NCBI GenBank assembly: GCA_016784025.1
Contig: JADHVL010000018.1
Location: 23,998-87,997 of the forward strand
Direction: 5' to 3'
DNA from: Fidelibacterota bacterium
GTDB taxonomy: Bacteria > Fidelibacterota > UBA8477 > JABMPR01
Length of the DNA: 64,000 bases
A program made the position numbers and the translations under genes. The notes under the pieces were generated by a model that was not told the DNA's origin, ran no database searches, and saw only the letters and a program-made list of their open reading frames with translations. Shown here piece by piece: positions 16,135 to 26,666 of the stretch; the first letter of the stretch is position 1; each line of letters starts with the position of its first letter.

Positions 16135-18483
16135 ATGGCATTAAAGGTAGAAAAGGTAGCCGTATTGGGCGCTGGAGTCATGGGCGCGCAGATTGCGACT
16201 CACCTGTCAAACGCCGGGATTCCCAGCTACCTCTTCGATATGAATCAGGAGCTGGCAGAACAGGGCTTGGAGGGAATGAAAAAGCTAAAACCCAGTCCGG
16301 TATACAACCCCAAAACCCTGGAGATGATCACACCCTGTAATTATGATGATCACCTTGACAAGATTGGGGAAGTGGATTGGGTTATTGAAGTCATTGCCGA
16401 ACGGCTCGATTGGAAACAGGGACTCTTTGAAAAAATAGTTCCCAAGATGAATGCTACAGCAATTCTCACCAGTAATACTTCTGGTCTTTCTCTCGCTGAT
16501 ATGGCGGCTTCACTACCTGCTGATATGAAGAAACGTTTCTTCATCACTCATTTTTTCAATCCACCTCGTTATATGAAGTTGGTTGAGTTGGTGGGCGGAC
16601 CTGAGACAGACATGGAAGCCATGCAGGACATTGCTACATTTTTGGAAGATGATCTGGGAAAAGGGGTCGTTTGGGCCAAAGATACGGCCAACTTTATCGC
16701 CAATCGCATTGGGGTTTACGGTATGATGTTGACTTTGAAATTGGCCAGGGAAAAACGTCTGAATGTTCCTGATGTAGATGCATTGACCGGTACTCTGATC
16801 GGGCATATGAAATCGGCTACTTTCAGAACGGCTGATGTTGTTGGCTTAGATACCCTCGTCCATGTGGCGGAAAATGCTTATGACAAGGGTGAGGCTGATG
16901 AAGAGCGCGATATATTCCAGATTCCAACCTATCTGCAATCAATGCTCGATAATGGATGGTTGGGGGCAAAAACCAAAGCAGGTTTTTACAAGAAGGTAGA
17001 TAAAAAGACTATCCTTTCTCTGAACCTGGATACTCTGGAATATGAACCTTCCGTAAAGAAGAAATACGATGCGATAAGGGTTTCGAAAAATGAAACCTAT
17101 CTCCCAGGGAAATTAAAAAGTCTGGTAAGTATTGACGATGTTGCCGGAAAATTTCTCTGGGAGTTGAATGCTGGGATATTGATTTATTCAGCCAATCGCT
17201 TACCTGAGATCTCAGATGATATCGTGAATATTGATAATGCCATGAAATGGGGTTTCGGATGGGAATTCGGTCCCTTTGAAGTCTGGGATGCATTTGGACT
17301 GGCTGAGTCAGTGGAACGTATGAAGAGTGATGGACGCAAAATTCCAACCTGGGTTCAGACAATGATCAACAAGGGATTTACATCCTTTTACGGATTCGAT
17401 GGTAAGGCTAAAACCTATTACGATCCATCAAGCGAATCCATGCTGCCTGTCCCAACACATCCGCTAGCTGTGGATTTTAATGTCATTAAAAAAACCGGTG
17501 GGCTTATTAAAAAGGATTGGTCAGCTTCCTTGATTGATCTTGGTGATGGGGTTGCCGCCGTAACCATGCACTCGGTACTCCAGCCCACCTTCAATCCAAT
17601 TGATGGCTCCATTATCGGTATGCTCGATCAGGCGATAGATTGGGTAACCGAGAATAAATATAAGGGTTTGGTCATCGCTTCTGAAGCGACCCATTTCTCT
17701 GCTGGAGCAAACCTTGCTTTGATGTTGCGCGCCATTGACGAGAAAGATTGGGATGGTCTGGATGCCATGAGTAAGGCTATGCAGGATACGCTGCAAAAGG
17801 TTCGATTCGCTCCCTTTCCTGTGGTGGCAGCACCACACTGGATGGCCTTGGGTGGTGGATATGAAACTATTGGTGCCTGTGATCGCATTGTCGCAGCAGC
17901 CGAATTGTATACGGGTCTCGTAGAAGTCGGTGTAGGACTGATTCCTGGAGCAGGTGGTAACCTTAGAATGATCATGAAATCACAGGATCGTCTCTCCAAG
18001 GGTCGCGCTGGTGCCTTCCAAGTTGCTCAGAAGGCTTTCGAAGCCATTGGTTTTGCTAAGGTTTCTATGTCAGCTAAACATGCTGTCTCAATTGGATATC
18101 TCACGAAGGACGATATCATTGTAGTCAATCAAGATCATCGTGTATCAAGAGCCAAGGCAGAAGTCCTGTCCATGAGTGATGATTATCAGGCACCTGAATT
18201 ACGGACAGATCTCTTTCTGCCAGGCAAGGGTGGGAGATTGGCTGTCAAGAGTAGTGTGAAGGGCTTTCTGAAATCTGGGAAAATCTCCGAACATGATGCG
18301 CTCATTGCTGAGAAACTGGCCTTTGTGCTCACTGGGGGTGATAAGGGTGGAATCATGAGACCCCTGGACGAACAGTATCTCCTCGATTTGGAGCGGGAGG
18401 CTTTTGTCTCACTTGGCGGGGAACCAAAAACCCGTGCACGCATAGAATACATGTTGAAACGAGGGCGACCTCTTAGAAACTAA
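16135..18483 (+). CDS. Fused 3-hydroxyacyl-CoA dehydrogenase / enoyl-CoA hydratase
   Basis: A 782-residue bifunctional beta-oxidation enzyme. The N-terminal NAD-binding domain begins at residue 6 with VAVLGAGVMGAQIA (GxGxxG) and the dehydrogenase C-terminal domains follow to about residue 420. A crotonase/enoyl-CoA hydratase domain lies at about 470-680, with GGGYETIGACDRIVAA and GLIPGAGGN. This dehydrogenase-first order is the reverse of E. coli FadB and matches the Bacillus FadN type. ATG 16135 is 2 bases after the thiolase stop, with site GAGAGGAA; the open frame continues upstream inside the thiolase gene, but only as shadow. Confidence 0.94.
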   Translation: MALKVEKVAVLGAGVMGAQIATHLSNAGIPSYLFDMNQELAEQGLEGMKKLKPSPVYNPKTLEMITPCNYDDHLDKIGEVDWVIEVIAERLDWKQGLFEKIVPKMNATAILTSNTSGLSLADMAASLPADMKKRFFITHFFNPPRYMKLVELVGGPETDMEAMQDIATFLEDDLGKGVVWAKDTANFIANRIGVYGMMLTLKLAREKRLNVPDVDALTGTLIGHMKSATFRTADVVGLDTLVHVAENAYDKGEADEERDIFQIPTYLQSMLDNGWLGAKTKAGFYKKVDKKTILSLNLDTLEYEPSVKKKYDAIRVSKNETYLPGKLKSLVSIDDVAGKFLWELNAGILIYSANRLPEISDDIVNIDNAMKWGFGWEFGPFEVWDAFGLAESVERMKSDGRKIPTWVQTMINKGFTSFYGFDGKAKTYYDPSSESMLPVPTHPLAVDFNVIKKTGGLIKKDWSASLIDLGDGVAAVTMHSVLQPTFNPIDGSIIGMLDQAIDWVTENKYKGLVIASEATHFSAGANLALMLRAIDEKDWDGLDAMSKAMQDTLQKVRFAPFPVVAAPHWMALGGGYETIGACDRIVAAAELYTGLVEVGVGLIPGAGGNLRMIMKSQDRLSKGRAGAFQVAQKAFEAIGFAKVSMSAKHAVSIGYLTKDDIIVVNQDHRVSRAKAEVLSMSDDYQAPELRTDLFLPGKGGRLAVKSSVKGFLKSGKISEHDALIAEKLAFVLTGGDKGGIMRPLDEQYLLDLEREAFVSLGGEPKTRARIEYMLKRGRPLRN

Positions 18484-18529
18484 CTGCATCCCAGGTTTTC
18501 CGTTTTCCTCTTGGGGATGCATTCATCAG

Positions 18530-18559
18530 AAAAGGCGGCGATTTTATCGTCGCCTTTTC
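18530..18559 (+). terminator. Terminator of the beta-oxidation operon
   Basis: AAAAGGCG-G-CGAT pairs with ATCG-T-CGCCTTTT (one G-T wobble) around TTT and runs into a T-rich tract. A second hairpin lies just before it at 18485-18521 (TGCATCCC / GGGATGCA with a 21-base loop). Confidence 0.82.
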
Positions 18560-18650
18560 TATTTATAAAATCGCTTTAATAATTAACTTACTCCACAATC
18601 ACTTATAACGCAGTACCATAAACTTGGAATATTTCCATTTGGGTTAATAC

Positions 18651-18980
18651 ATGAATATCGAAGAAAAACAACAAATCCTGGAACGCATCAATTCAGAAAT
18701 TGTAAGCGCCACTGAACAGGTCATCGAGCTTAAAGAGATGACACAGCCAATCGCCCCTGACGCTGCTATTGGACGAATATCCCGTATGGATGCCATCAAC
18801 AATAAAAGTGTCAATGAGCTTCTATTATCAAAAACAGAAGTCAAACTCCAAAAACTCGAAGCCTCTCTGGCTTTTATTGATAAGGATGACTACGGTCTTT
18901 GTCGAGTCTGCAAACAACCCATCCCGCTGGGTCGTCTGATGATGTTGCCTGAATCAGATAAATGTGTGGACTGCGCCTAA
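18651..18980 (+). CDS. DksA/TraR family zinc-finger protein
   Basis: A 109-residue protein with an N-terminal coiled coil (residues 1-75) and a C4 zinc finger: C..C in LCRVCKQPIPLGRL and a second pair in KCVDCA at the C-terminus. These are the features of TraR/DksA-type RNA polymerase secondary-channel regulators. It is shorter than E. coli DksA (151) and closer in size to TraR-like proteins. The coiled-coil tip shows DAAIGRISRMDA rather than the canonical DxxDxA, so full DksA activity is uncertain. It precedes an S9 peptidase gene by 15 bases. Confidence 0.85.
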   Translation: MNIEEKQQILERINSEIVSATEQVIELKEMTQPIAPDAAIGRISRMDAINNKSVNELLLSKTEVKLQKLEASLAFIDKDDYGLCRVCKQPIPLGRLMMLPESDKCVDCA

Positions 18981-18995
18981 TAAGGAGAAATTATT

Positions 18996-21074
18996 GTGAA
19001 CAAGAATAAATTAGTTATCGGGCTTTTTGCCCTGGTAATAGTTACCTGCATTCCCAAATCAGAAAGTGTCCCAGACATGAATGACACAGATCCCTATATC
19101 TGGCTGGAAGAAGTAGAGGGTGAAAACGCACTAAACTGGGTGAGGGAGCAGAATACTGTGACTCTGAACGAGCTGCAGGCTGATCCCCGTTTTCAACAAT
19201 TTGAAAGTGAAGCCCTGGCTATATATGAGGCGAAAGACAGAACGGTTTATGGCAAAATCAGGGCCGACTATATTTATAACTTCTGGAGAGACGATGTACA
19301 TATCAGAGGTATCTGGCGTCGATCGCCCCTGGATGCATATCTTGAAAATAAACCAGAATGGGATGTATTACTTGATATAGATGCTTTAGCTGAGGCAGAG
19401 GAAGAAAACTGGGTTTACAAAAGTGTAAATGGTTTACCCCCAAACTACAATCGTTTCCTGATTGAGCTTTCTCGGGGGGGCAAAGATGCTGTGGTTGTCC
19501 GCGAATTTGATGTTTCTACAAGATCATTTCTTGATGACGGTTTTTTTGTTTCCGAAGAAAAATCAGCTATATCCTGGATAAATGAGAACCAGGTTTTCGT
19601 GGCTACAAATTTTGGCATGGGAAGTATGACATCAAGTGGGTACCCCGCCAGCGTTAGAGTATGGACGCGAGGTGAGGATTTAGCAACCAGTCCTGAAATC
19701 ACCAGGGTGGCTACTGATAATGTTGGACTCTGGGGTTGGACTATTTTCACCACAGACAATAATTACTCTCTGATAAGCAAATCAAAAGATTTTTGGACCC
19801 ATGAGATTCTACTACTTGATGAAGTTATGGGGACAAAAAAAATAGAGCTACCCGTTGATGCTGATTTAAAGGGTCTCTGGAAGGAACAGGCTTTTGCTAT
19901 CTTGAGATCAGATTGGCTGGGGAGTTCGAAGGGCTCTCTCATCGCACTAGATTTGACCAGCAATACGAAAATGGATGTATTTATCCCCAACGCCAAAAGT
20001 TCAATCATGGATGTAAATTTTTCTTCCACCCACCTTCTGTTAACTATTCAAGAAGACGTGGTGGATAAGGTGTTGCGTGGAGTGCGTCATGAAAATTCCT
20101 GGGTGCTGGAAGATCTTGGTCTCCCTCAGGGAGGAACCATTTCTATAAAGGGAACAGATCCGCTAAACGCCAATTTCTTCTATACTTACAATGATTTGAT
20201 AACACCTTCGACGCTGGGATACTTTGAGGATGCAATGGCAGATCCAAAAGTGATCCGTCAGTCACCTGCACGCTATGACAGCGATAATCTCGAGGTGAAT
20301 CAAAAATTTGCCACCAGCAAAGACGGTACAAAAATTCCTTACTTTCTCGTAAGTAGGAAGGATATGCCATTTGACGGAAGCAATCCGACTCTTCTTTATG
20401 GATATGGAGGATTTGAAGTATCCGAAAAATCGCAATATTGGTCGAAAACCGGGAAACTTTGGATGGAAAAAGGTGGCGTCCTTGCCCTGGCAAATATTCG
20501 AGGCGGGGGTGAATACGGTCCAGCATGGCATCAAGCTGCCTTGAAGACCAATCGACATAAATCCTATGAAGACTTTATTGCCATCGCTGAACAATTAATC
20601 AGCACTAAAATCACCAGTCCGGAAAAGTTGGGGATCATGGGTGGCAGTGGTGGAGGACTCCTGGTTGGAGTTGTATTCACCATGCGGCCTGATTTATTTA
20701 ATGCAGTGGTCTCACAGGTTCCCCTCCTGGATATGCTGCGATATCATAAACTCTTGGCTGGTGCAAGCTGGATGGGTGAATATGGAGACCCAGATGATCC
20801 AGTTGAAGGGGCATATTTGAAAGAATATTCTCCCTATCACAGTCTCTCTCCAGGCAAGAAGTATCCTAAGCCCATGTTTACTACATCCACCAAGGATGAT
20901 CGTGTCCATCCCGGTCACGCTCGCAAAATGGTAGCTCGTATGAAGGAGCAGGGACATCCCGTGATGTATTATGAGAATATTGAAGGTGGCCACGCTGCCG
21001 GAGCAAATCTTAAGCAATACGCTACCAGGGCGGCAATAGAATTCACCTATTTACATCGGATGTTGATGGATTAA
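18996..21074 (+). CDS. S9 family prolyl oligopeptidase, exported lipoprotein
   Basis: A 692-residue serine peptidase of the prolyl oligopeptidase family. It has a signal with a probable lipobox (VIVTC), then the DTDPYIWLEEVEGENALNWV opening, a seven-bladed propeller domain (about 80-430) and an alpha/beta hydrolase domain. The nucleophile is S551 in MGGSGGG, the acid lies in TKDDRVHPGHA and the His is H666 in EGGHAAG. It cleaves short proline-containing peptides, here probably in the periplasm. GTG start with AAGGAG 8 bases upstream. Convergent with hypE. Confidence 0.94.
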   Translation: MNKNKLVIGLFALVIVTCIPKSESVPDMNDTDPYIWLEEVEGENALNWVREQNTVTLNELQADPRFQQFESEALAIYEAKDRTVYGKIRADYIYNFWRDDVHIRGIWRRSPLDAYLENKPEWDVLLDIDALAEAEEENWVYKSVNGLPPNYNRFLIELSRGGKDAVVVREFDVSTRSFLDDGFFVSEEKSAISWINENQVFVATNFGMGSMTSSGYPASVRVWTRGEDLATSPEITRVATDNVGLWGWTIFTTDNNYSLISKSKDFWTHEILLLDEVMGTKKIELPVDADLKGLWKEQAFAILRSDWLGSSKGSLIALDLTSNTKMDVFIPNAKSSIMDVNFSSTHLLLTIQEDVVDKVLRGVRHENSWVLEDLGLPQGGTISIKGTDPLNANFFYTYNDLITPSTLGYFEDAMADPKVIRQSPARYDSDNLEVNQKFATSKDGTKIPYFLVSRKDMPFDGSNPTLLYGYGGFEVSEKSQYWSKTGKLWMEKGGVLALANIRGGGEYGPAWHQAALKTNRHKSYEDFIAIAEQLISTKITSPEKLGIMGGSGGGLLVGVVFTMRPDLFNAVVSQVPLLDMLRYHKLLAGASWMGEYGDPDDPVEGAYLKEYSPYHSLSPGKKYPKPMFTTSTKDDRVHPGHARKMVARMKEQGHPVMYYENIEGGHAAGANLKQYATRAAIEFTYLHRMLMD

Positions 21075-21093
21075 CGCTTGAACTAGATCAGGA

Positions 21094-22155
21094 CTAGCAA
21101 ATTCGGGGGAGCTGTTCACCTACTGGCATATCGACAATTCGATTGGCTCCCAGACCTGTCTGCATAGCCACGATTCCAGGATGCCTGTCAGTAACTTCAC
21201 CAATAATAGTTGCCGATTTTCCATGTTCATTGTCTTGCATGACCTCTAGCATTTCATCTGCGACATCTGATGGTACAATTGCGACCAGCTTACCTTCATT
21301 GGCTACATAGAGTGGATCAATTCCCAAAATCTCACAGGCACCACGAACATTCTCCTTCACAGGAATGGTATCCCCATAAAGTTGAATACCTACTGCTGAC
21401 GATGAGGCGAATTCATTAAGCGTTGTGGCCAGGCCACCGCGCGTTGGATCCCTCAAAGCATGAATATCGGTGCTTACTCCAAGCATATCCTGGACAAGAT
21501 GATTTAACCCAGCTGTATCACTTTCCACTGTGGACTGAAAGGATAAGCCCTCGCGTGTGGTCATGACGGCCATTCCATGATCTGCAAGCGTCCCTGATAA
21601 GAGTATTTTATCCCCAACTTCAAGATTTGAGGCTGAAATGTTGACGCCATTAGGTACAAAACCAAAACCGCTGGTATTGATAAAAAGTTTATCGCAACTA
21701 CCGCGATTAACAACTTTGGTATCTCCAGTCACGATCTGAACCCCAGCAAGTTTAGCCGCTTTTTCCATGGAGAGGACAATCCGGTGCAGTGTTTCGAAGG
21801 GAAGACCCTCTTCCAGAATAAATCCAACACTCAGATATTTAGGCATGGCACCGCTCATCGCTATATCATTCACTGTGCCGTTAATAGCGAGGTCACCAAT
21901 ATCTCCTCCAGGAAAAAAGATGGGATCTACCACAAAGGTATCCGTGCTAAATGCAATCCGTCCACCAGGATTTTCAAGGACAGCCTGATCTTCCATTTTC
22001 TCTAAAGTGCTGTTCATGAAGCGGGGTAGGAAGATTTTGTCAATCATCTCATTGGAGAGTTTCCCACCAGCACCGTGAGCTAGTTGAACTGTGTCATGAC
22101 TAAGGATGGGAACGGGGCAGGATAGGGCTTCAGGAAAATCCATTGATTGACTCAC
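21094..22155 (-). CDS. hypE: Hydrogenase maturation protein HypE
   Basis: A 353-residue PurM-like enzyme that dehydrates its own thiocarboxamide to a thiocyanate, supplying CN ligands for the NiFe-hydrogenase iron. The protein ends exactly in PRIC, the invariant C-terminal Cys that carries the ligand, so the gene is intact. QLAHGAGGKLSNEMI near the N-terminus is also diagnostic. The GTG start at 22155 is used; ATG 22143 is an alternative four codons in. Last gene of the hypABFCDE operon, 15 bases after hypD. Confidence 0.97.
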   Translation of the reverse strand: MSQSMDFPEALSCPVPILSHDTVQLAHGAGGKLSNEMIDKIFLPRFMNSTLEKMEDQAVLENPGGRIAFSTDTFVVDPIFFPGGDIGDLAINGTVNDIAMSGAMPKYLSVGFILEEGLPFETLHRIVLSMEKAAKLAGVQIVTGDTKVVNRGSCDKLFINTSGFGFVPNGVNISASNLEVGDKILLSGTLADHGMAVMTTREGLSFQSTVESDTAGLNHLVQDMLGVSTDIHALRDPTRGGLATTLNEFASSSAVGIQLYGDTIPVKENVRGACEILGIDPLYVANEGKLVAIVPSDVADEMLEVMQDNEHGKSATIIGEVTDRHPGIVAMQTGLGANRIVDMPVGEQLPRIC

Positions 22156-22170
22156 TTCTTTCGGAATTTA

Positions 22171-23265
22171 TTATTCACTCAGAATGCGTTGATATTTATA
22201 GTAGGCAGCACAAGCACCTTCACTTGAAACCATGGTGGCACCAAGAGGATTTTGAGGTGTGCATTCTTTCCCAAATGCTGGGCAGTCATGGGGTTTCTTC
22301 AACCCTTGAAGGATGACCCCACTGATACAGGCTTCAGGCTCTTCAGTATGAATGTCACCGACAGAAAATTTCAGCTCGGCGTCATAAGCCGCATATTTTT
22401 CTCGAATTTTAAACCCGCTGACAGGAATCTCTCCAATACCACGCCATTTACGGTTGGCAATTCCGAAGACATCCTTAATGATAGCCTGAGCTGGTTGATT
22501 GCCACCCTGCTCAACAATGCGGGCGTATCTGTTTTCGACCTTATGGGTACCTGCTTCAAGTTGTTTGACGGTGTGCAGAATCCCGTCCAACACGTCCATG
22601 GGTTCAAAGCCAGTGATAACAATAGGAACTTCATATTTTTTGGCAATGGGATCGTATTCATCCCAACCCATGACTGTACACACATGTCCAGCAGCAAGAT
22701 ACCCCTGAACCCGATTGGCAGGGGAGGAGAGCAGTGCTTCCATGGCAGGTGGAACCAGAACATGGCTCACCAGCTCACTGAAATTTGTTAATCCCTCCTT
22801 AGCAGCCTGAGCCACAGCCATGGCATTGCCTGGTGCCGTGGTTTCAAATCCCACAGCAAAGAAGACGACTTCCTTATCTGGATTCTCACGGGCTATTTTC
22901 AGGCTCTCAAGGGGTGAAAACACAGTGCGAACATCACCACCTTCAGATCTAACCATAAATAGATCCTTATGGCTACCTGGTACGCGGAGCATATCGCCAA
23001 AACTGGTGAAAATTACATCAGGACGCCCTGCGATTTCAATAGCTCTATCAATGATTTCCAGGGGTGTGACACACACAGGGCAACCTGGTCCATGGACGAG
23101 CTCAATTTCTTTTGGAAGGACTTGATCGATTCCATTGCGGATGATTGAGTGTGTTTGACCACCACAGATCTCCATGATGACCCACGGTTGGGTGGTAACA
23201 GCGTGTATTTCCTTTAAAATCTTTTTGGCTACAACTGGATCGCGGAATTCATCGAGATACTTCAA
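22171..23265 (-). CDS. hypD: Hydrogenase maturation protein HypD
   Basis: A 364-residue [4Fe-4S] scaffold protein on which the Fe(CN)2CO unit is built together with HypC. The [10 protein letters not shown] start, the CGGQTHSI active-site motif, [11 protein letters not shown] and the C-terminal Cys group ([20 protein letters not shown]) are all present. The start codon is TTG, overlapping the hypC TGA by two bases, which implies coupled translation; the N-terminal sequence leaves little doubt about this start. Confidence 0.98.
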   Translation of the reverse strand: MKYLDEFRDPVVAKKILKEIHAVTTQPWVIMEICGGQTHSIIRNGIDQVLPKEIELVHGPGCPVCVTPLEIIDRAIEIAGRPDVIFTSFGDMLRVPGSHKDLFMVRSEGGDVRTVFSPLESLKIARENPDKEVVFFAVGFETTAPGNAMAVAQAAKEGLTNFSELVSHVLVPPAMEALLSSPANRVQGYLAAGHVCTVMGWDEYDPIAKKYEVPIVITGFEPMDVLDGILHTVKQLEAGTHKVENRYARIVEQGGNQPAQAIIKDVFGIANRKWRGIGEIPVSGFKIREKYAAYDAELKFSVGDIHTEEPEACISGVILQGLKKPHDCPAFGKECTPQNPLGATMVSSEGACAAYYKYQRILSE

Positions 23266-23534
23266 TCTGGACGCTCCAGCTTTTCCATTTCAATTCCCTC
23301 AGCATTGGCGCGATCTATCAAATCATCCCAGGCATCAAACGAGTTCTTAGCCTCCTCCTCGTTGAGTACTGACAAAGCAAAGCCGGCATGGACGATGGTA
23401 TATTGGCCAATCTCAATCTCAGGGACATACTCCAGACAGGCTTTGCTCACGGATCCGGCAAAGTCAATGTTGCCCATTTTGAGACCATTTTCGTCAAAAA
23501 CTTCTAGTAGTTTTCCGGGGATTGCCAGACACAT
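23262..23534 (-). CDS. hypC: Hydrogenase maturation chaperone HypC
   Basis: A 90-residue chaperone that binds HypD and delivers the Fe(CN)2CO centre to the hydrogenase large subunit. It starts MCLAIPGK, with the essential Cys at position 2, and has the short beta-barrel ([19 protein letters not shown]) and a charged tail. Length is normal. There is a gap of about 49 bases from hypF. Only one HypC/HybG-type chaperone is seen in the window. Confidence 0.97.
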   Translation of the reverse strand: MCLAIPGKLLEVFDENGLKMGNIDFAGSVSKACLEYVPEIEIGQYTIVHAGFALSVLNEEEAKNSFDAWDDLIDRANAEGIEMEKLERPD

Positions 23535-23583
23535 AATTTATTTTCCTAACATAGTGTTTTGGTTTTAATGGTAATCAATCAAT

Positions 23584-25845
23584 TTACTTCCGCAAGTAGT
23601 TTTGGCCAATAATAACCTGGCCGAGTGCTAACCCACCATCATTTGTTGGCACCTGAGCGTGGGTGAACACCTCTAGACCTGCCTGATTCAACTCAGTCTG
23701 TAGTCCCTCGATTAATAAATTATTCTGAAACACACCGCCACTTAACACGAGCTGTTTGATACCAGTCTCTCTACTCAGTTCAAGAGATATTGATGTAAAT
23801 GTTTTGATAAGGGAATAATGGAACCATTGACTGATGGATTCTATATTTTTTCCAGCCTGGATTCTTTGGACTAGATCATGCATTACATTGGTGATTGAAA
23901 TTGTTTGCTCACTTTCACTCTGCTGAAATTCAAAATTAGAATAGTCTGACCCCAGGCGATTCCCAGCAGCTTGCATGAATTCGATAGCGGCCTGAGCCTC
24001 ATAACGAATCTCCTGACGTCCTCCCGAAAGTGCTGCAACTGCATCAAAGAGACGTCCGCAACTGCTGGTCAAGGGAGAATTTATGTTTGCATTCAACATT
24101 TGAATGATAGGCTGAATGTCATGATCCTTCAGTGCGGGAATGTCAGGTAGGTTGGTGCCAAATACTTGATGCAGGTAACCGAGACCGATGCGCCAGGGTG
24201 ACCTGATGGCTGCTTCACCACCTGGGAGGGGCATGGGCTCAAAATGCGCTTTTCTTTCGAATCCTGTAGGATCACCTACCAGAAACTCGCCACCCCAGAT
24301 CGTTCCATCTGTGCCGTAACCAGTTCCATCCATGATGATACCTATGACCGGTTCTTCAAGACTGTTCTCAGCCATGCAGGCAGCCAGATGAGCATGATGA
24401 TGCTGAACTCCCAGGAGAGGAATATTTTGATCTTTGGCCCATTTAGTTGAGAGGTATTCGGGATGGAGATCATGAACAATGAGTTCGGGTTCAATTTCAA
24501 AAATTCTCTGAATATGTGCGATGGTCATCTTGAAAAACTCAAAGGCTTCGAGGTTTTCAAGATCTCCAATATGTTGACTCAGAAAGACTTTTTCATCTTT
24601 AGACAATCCAACCACATTTTTAAGCTCTCCACCAACGGCTAGAATTGATGGACCTTTACGCCTGGTGAAGATTGGGCGTGGAGCATATCCTCTACTACGA
24701 CGAATAGGGCGAATTTCCCCCGATAGTTCCATGACCACAGAATCATCAGTACGCAAATAGATATCCCTGTTGTGGAGTAGAAAAAAATCAGCCAGATCAG
24801 CGAGACGAGTCAAAGCCTCATCATTATCAATGCAAATAGGTTCTTCGCTAAAATTTGCTGATGTCATGACCAGAGTATCCAATTTTCCCGATAATAGCAA
24901 GTGGTGGAGTGGGGTATAGGGGAGCATGATACCCAGACGATCATTACCAGGTGCAATGTTGGGAGCGATATTGGTGTCAAGTTTTGAAGTACAGAGCAAG
25001 ATGGGTGCTTGGATTGACCCGAGAGTTTCTATTTCCAGTTGACTGAGATACACAAGGGTTTGAGCCGTAGCCAGGTCCCTGACCATGAGGGCTAGAGGCT
25101 TTGCATCACGACCTTTGGCAAGACGCAGTTGGGCTACAGCATCTGCATTACAGGCATCTACTGCCAGGTGAAATCCTCCAAGACCTTTTATTGCTAAAAT
25201 CTTGCCCACTAACAGAAGCTCAACTGTTTTTGAGACGGGATCTGTTGATTCGATCCTTTCACCCTTCTGGTCTGTCAACCAGACATGGGGACCACATTCT
25301 GGGCAAGCATTGGGCTGGGCATGAAATCGACGATCCCCAGGATCCTGGTATTCAGTATGACAGGCCTTGCACAGCGGAAAATGCTTCATGGAGGTGAAAG
25401 GGCGATCATAAGGGATATTCTCAATAATTGTGTAGCGTGGACCGCAATTGGTACAGTTGATAAAGGGATATTTGTATCGACTATTCTTTTCTTCAAAGAG
25501 TTCGGCCTTACAGTCATCACACAGGGCGACATCTGGAGATATCAGTGTTGAAACAGATGTATTATCGTGTGAAGCAACTATGGTGAATTCAGAATCATCT
25601 TGCGCTGTAATGTCTTCTATATCTACTGAAATTATGGTTGAAAGAGGAGGCGCTTCAGCGTGCAAACGGGATTCAAATTGATCGAGTTGTGTTATGTTCC
25701 CCTGGAGTTCAACCTTGACACCATCCGATGTATTATAAACAGAGCCAACAAGCCCAATATCCCTGGCAAGCGAATAAATAAAGGGGCGGAATCCCACCCC
25801 CTGAACGATTCCGTTGATTGTCAGTCGACGTCTCAACATTGTCAT
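23584..25845 (-). CDS. hypF: Carbamoyltransferase HypF
   Basis: A 753-residue multi-domain enzyme that turns carbamoyl phosphate into the CN precursor on HypE. Domains in order: acylphosphatase (residues 1-90, GIVQGVGFRPFIY), two zinc-finger pairs (CDDCKAE, NCTNCGPR, CKACHTEY, ACPECGPH; about 105-185), YrdC-like domain (about 200-380), and a Kae1-like carbamoyltransferase domain (about 400-753, with QHHHAHLAACMAE and LSGGVFQN). All are intact. The start ATG lies 10 bases after hypB; a second ATG two codons later is possible. Confidence 0.97.
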   Translation of the reverse strand: MTMLRRRLTINGIVQGVGFRPFIYSLARDIGLVGSVYNTSDGVKVELQGNITQLDQFESRLHAEAPPLSTIISVDIEDITAQDDSEFTIVASHDNTSVSTLISPDVALCDDCKAELFEEKNSRYKYPFINCTNCGPRYTIIENIPYDRPFTSMKHFPLCKACHTEYQDPGDRRFHAQPNACPECGPHVWLTDQKGERIESTDPVSKTVELLLVGKILAIKGLGGFHLAVDACNADAVAQLRLAKGRDAKPLALMVRDLATAQTLVYLSQLEIETLGSIQAPILLCTSKLDTNIAPNIAPGNDRLGIMLPYTPLHHLLLSGKLDTLVMTSANFSEEPICIDNDEALTRLADLADFFLLHNRDIYLRTDDSVVMELSGEIRPIRRSRGYAPRPIFTRRKGPSILAVGGELKNVVGLSKDEKVFLSQHIGDLENLEAFEFFKMTIAHIQRIFEIEPELIVHDLHPEYLSTKWAKDQNIPLLGVQHHHAHLAACMAENSLEEPVIGIIMDGTGYGTDGTIWGGEFLVGDPTGFERKAHFEPMPLPGGEAAIRSPWRIGLGYLHQVFGTNLPDIPALKDHDIQPIIQMLNANINSPLTSSCGRLFDAVAALSGGRQEIRYEAQAAIEFMQAAGNRLGSDYSNFEFQQSESEQTISITNVMHDLVQRIQAGKNIESISQWFHYSLIKTFTSISLELSRETGIKQLVLSGGVFQNNLLIEGLQTELNQAGLEVFTHAQVPTNDGGLALGQVIIGQNYLRK

Positions 25846-25855
25846 TGTAACCAGA

Positions 25856-26644
25856 CTATTTTTTTGACATTTCCTTCAGCCAACCATACCAGGCATCCAT
25901 GCCTTCACCTGTGGTGGCTGATACTTCAAAGAATTCTAGATTGTGGTTCACCTGAAGCGCATATTCCTTACACTTCTCCACATCAAATTGCACATAGGGT
26001 AGTAAATCAATCTTGTTGATGATACAAATATCGGCTGCATCAAACATGGTGGGGTATTTGAGAGGTTTATCTTCCCCTTCAGTAACACTAATTACTACGA
26101 CCCGTTTGTCCTCGCCCAGGTCAAACAACGCGGGGCAAACCAGATTCCCTACATTTTCAATAAAGAGGGCAGAATTGTCCTGCAACTTTAACTGACCATA
26201 GGCTGTATGAATCATTTCAGCATCAAGATGGCACCCATTTCCAGTATTAATCTGTAAGACTGGAACACCGGTTTTTGCAATGCGATCAGCATCATTCATG
26301 GTTTGTTGATCACCCTCGATGACGGCGCTGGGAATTTCTTCCTTCAACGTAGCCAGCGTCTTTTCCAAAAGGGTGGTTTTACCAGATCCAGGAGAACTCA
26401 CCAGATTAATAGCGAATACATTTTTGGCTTCGAAGTATCCCCGGTTCCGCTGGGCCAGTAAATTATTCTCACCCAGGATATCCTGTTCGATTGCTATAGT
26501 TCGATCTTGAGTATGTTTGTGATCGTGACTATGACCATGGTCATGATGATCATGACTATGAGAATGTCCATCTCCATGATGATGATCCTCGCCGTGTTTC
26601 CTGAAGGTCGTGCTATCAGATCCACATCCACAGGTATCACACAT
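25856..26644 (-). CDS. hypB: Hydrogenase nickel incorporation GTPase HypB
   Basis: A 262-residue GTPase for nickel insertion into NiFe hydrogenase. It begins with the high-affinity metal motif MCDTCGCG, followed by a His-rich stretch (residues 17-44 contain 14 His) that can store nickel or zinc. The P-loop is SPGSGKTT at about 84-91, and NKIDLLPY is the base-specificity motif. ATG 26644 is preferred over an upstream TTG because it begins the CxxCGC motif and has AAAGGA at the right distance. Pairs with HypA, encoded 22 bases upstream. Confidence 0.97.
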   Translation of the reverse strand: MCDTCGCGSDSTTFRKHGEDHHHGDGHSHSHDHHDHGHSHDHKHTQDRTIAIEQDILGENNLLAQRNRGYFEAKNVFAINLVSSPGSGKTTLLEKTLATLKEEIPSAVIEGDQQTMNDADRIAKTGVPVLQINTGNGCHLDAEMIHTAYGQLKLQDNSALFIENVGNLVCPALFDLGEDKRVVVISVTEGEDKPLKYPTMFDAADICIINKIDLLPYVQFDVEKCKEYALQVNHNLEFFEVSATTGEGMDAWYGWLKEMSKK

Positions 26645-26666
26645 ATTCAAATCCTTTCAATAAAAA

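Noticed and set aside
22252..22791. 179-codon open frame on the + strand opposite hypD
   Set aside because: It is fully antisense to an intact, highly conserved gene, with no recognisable product; a compositional shadow.
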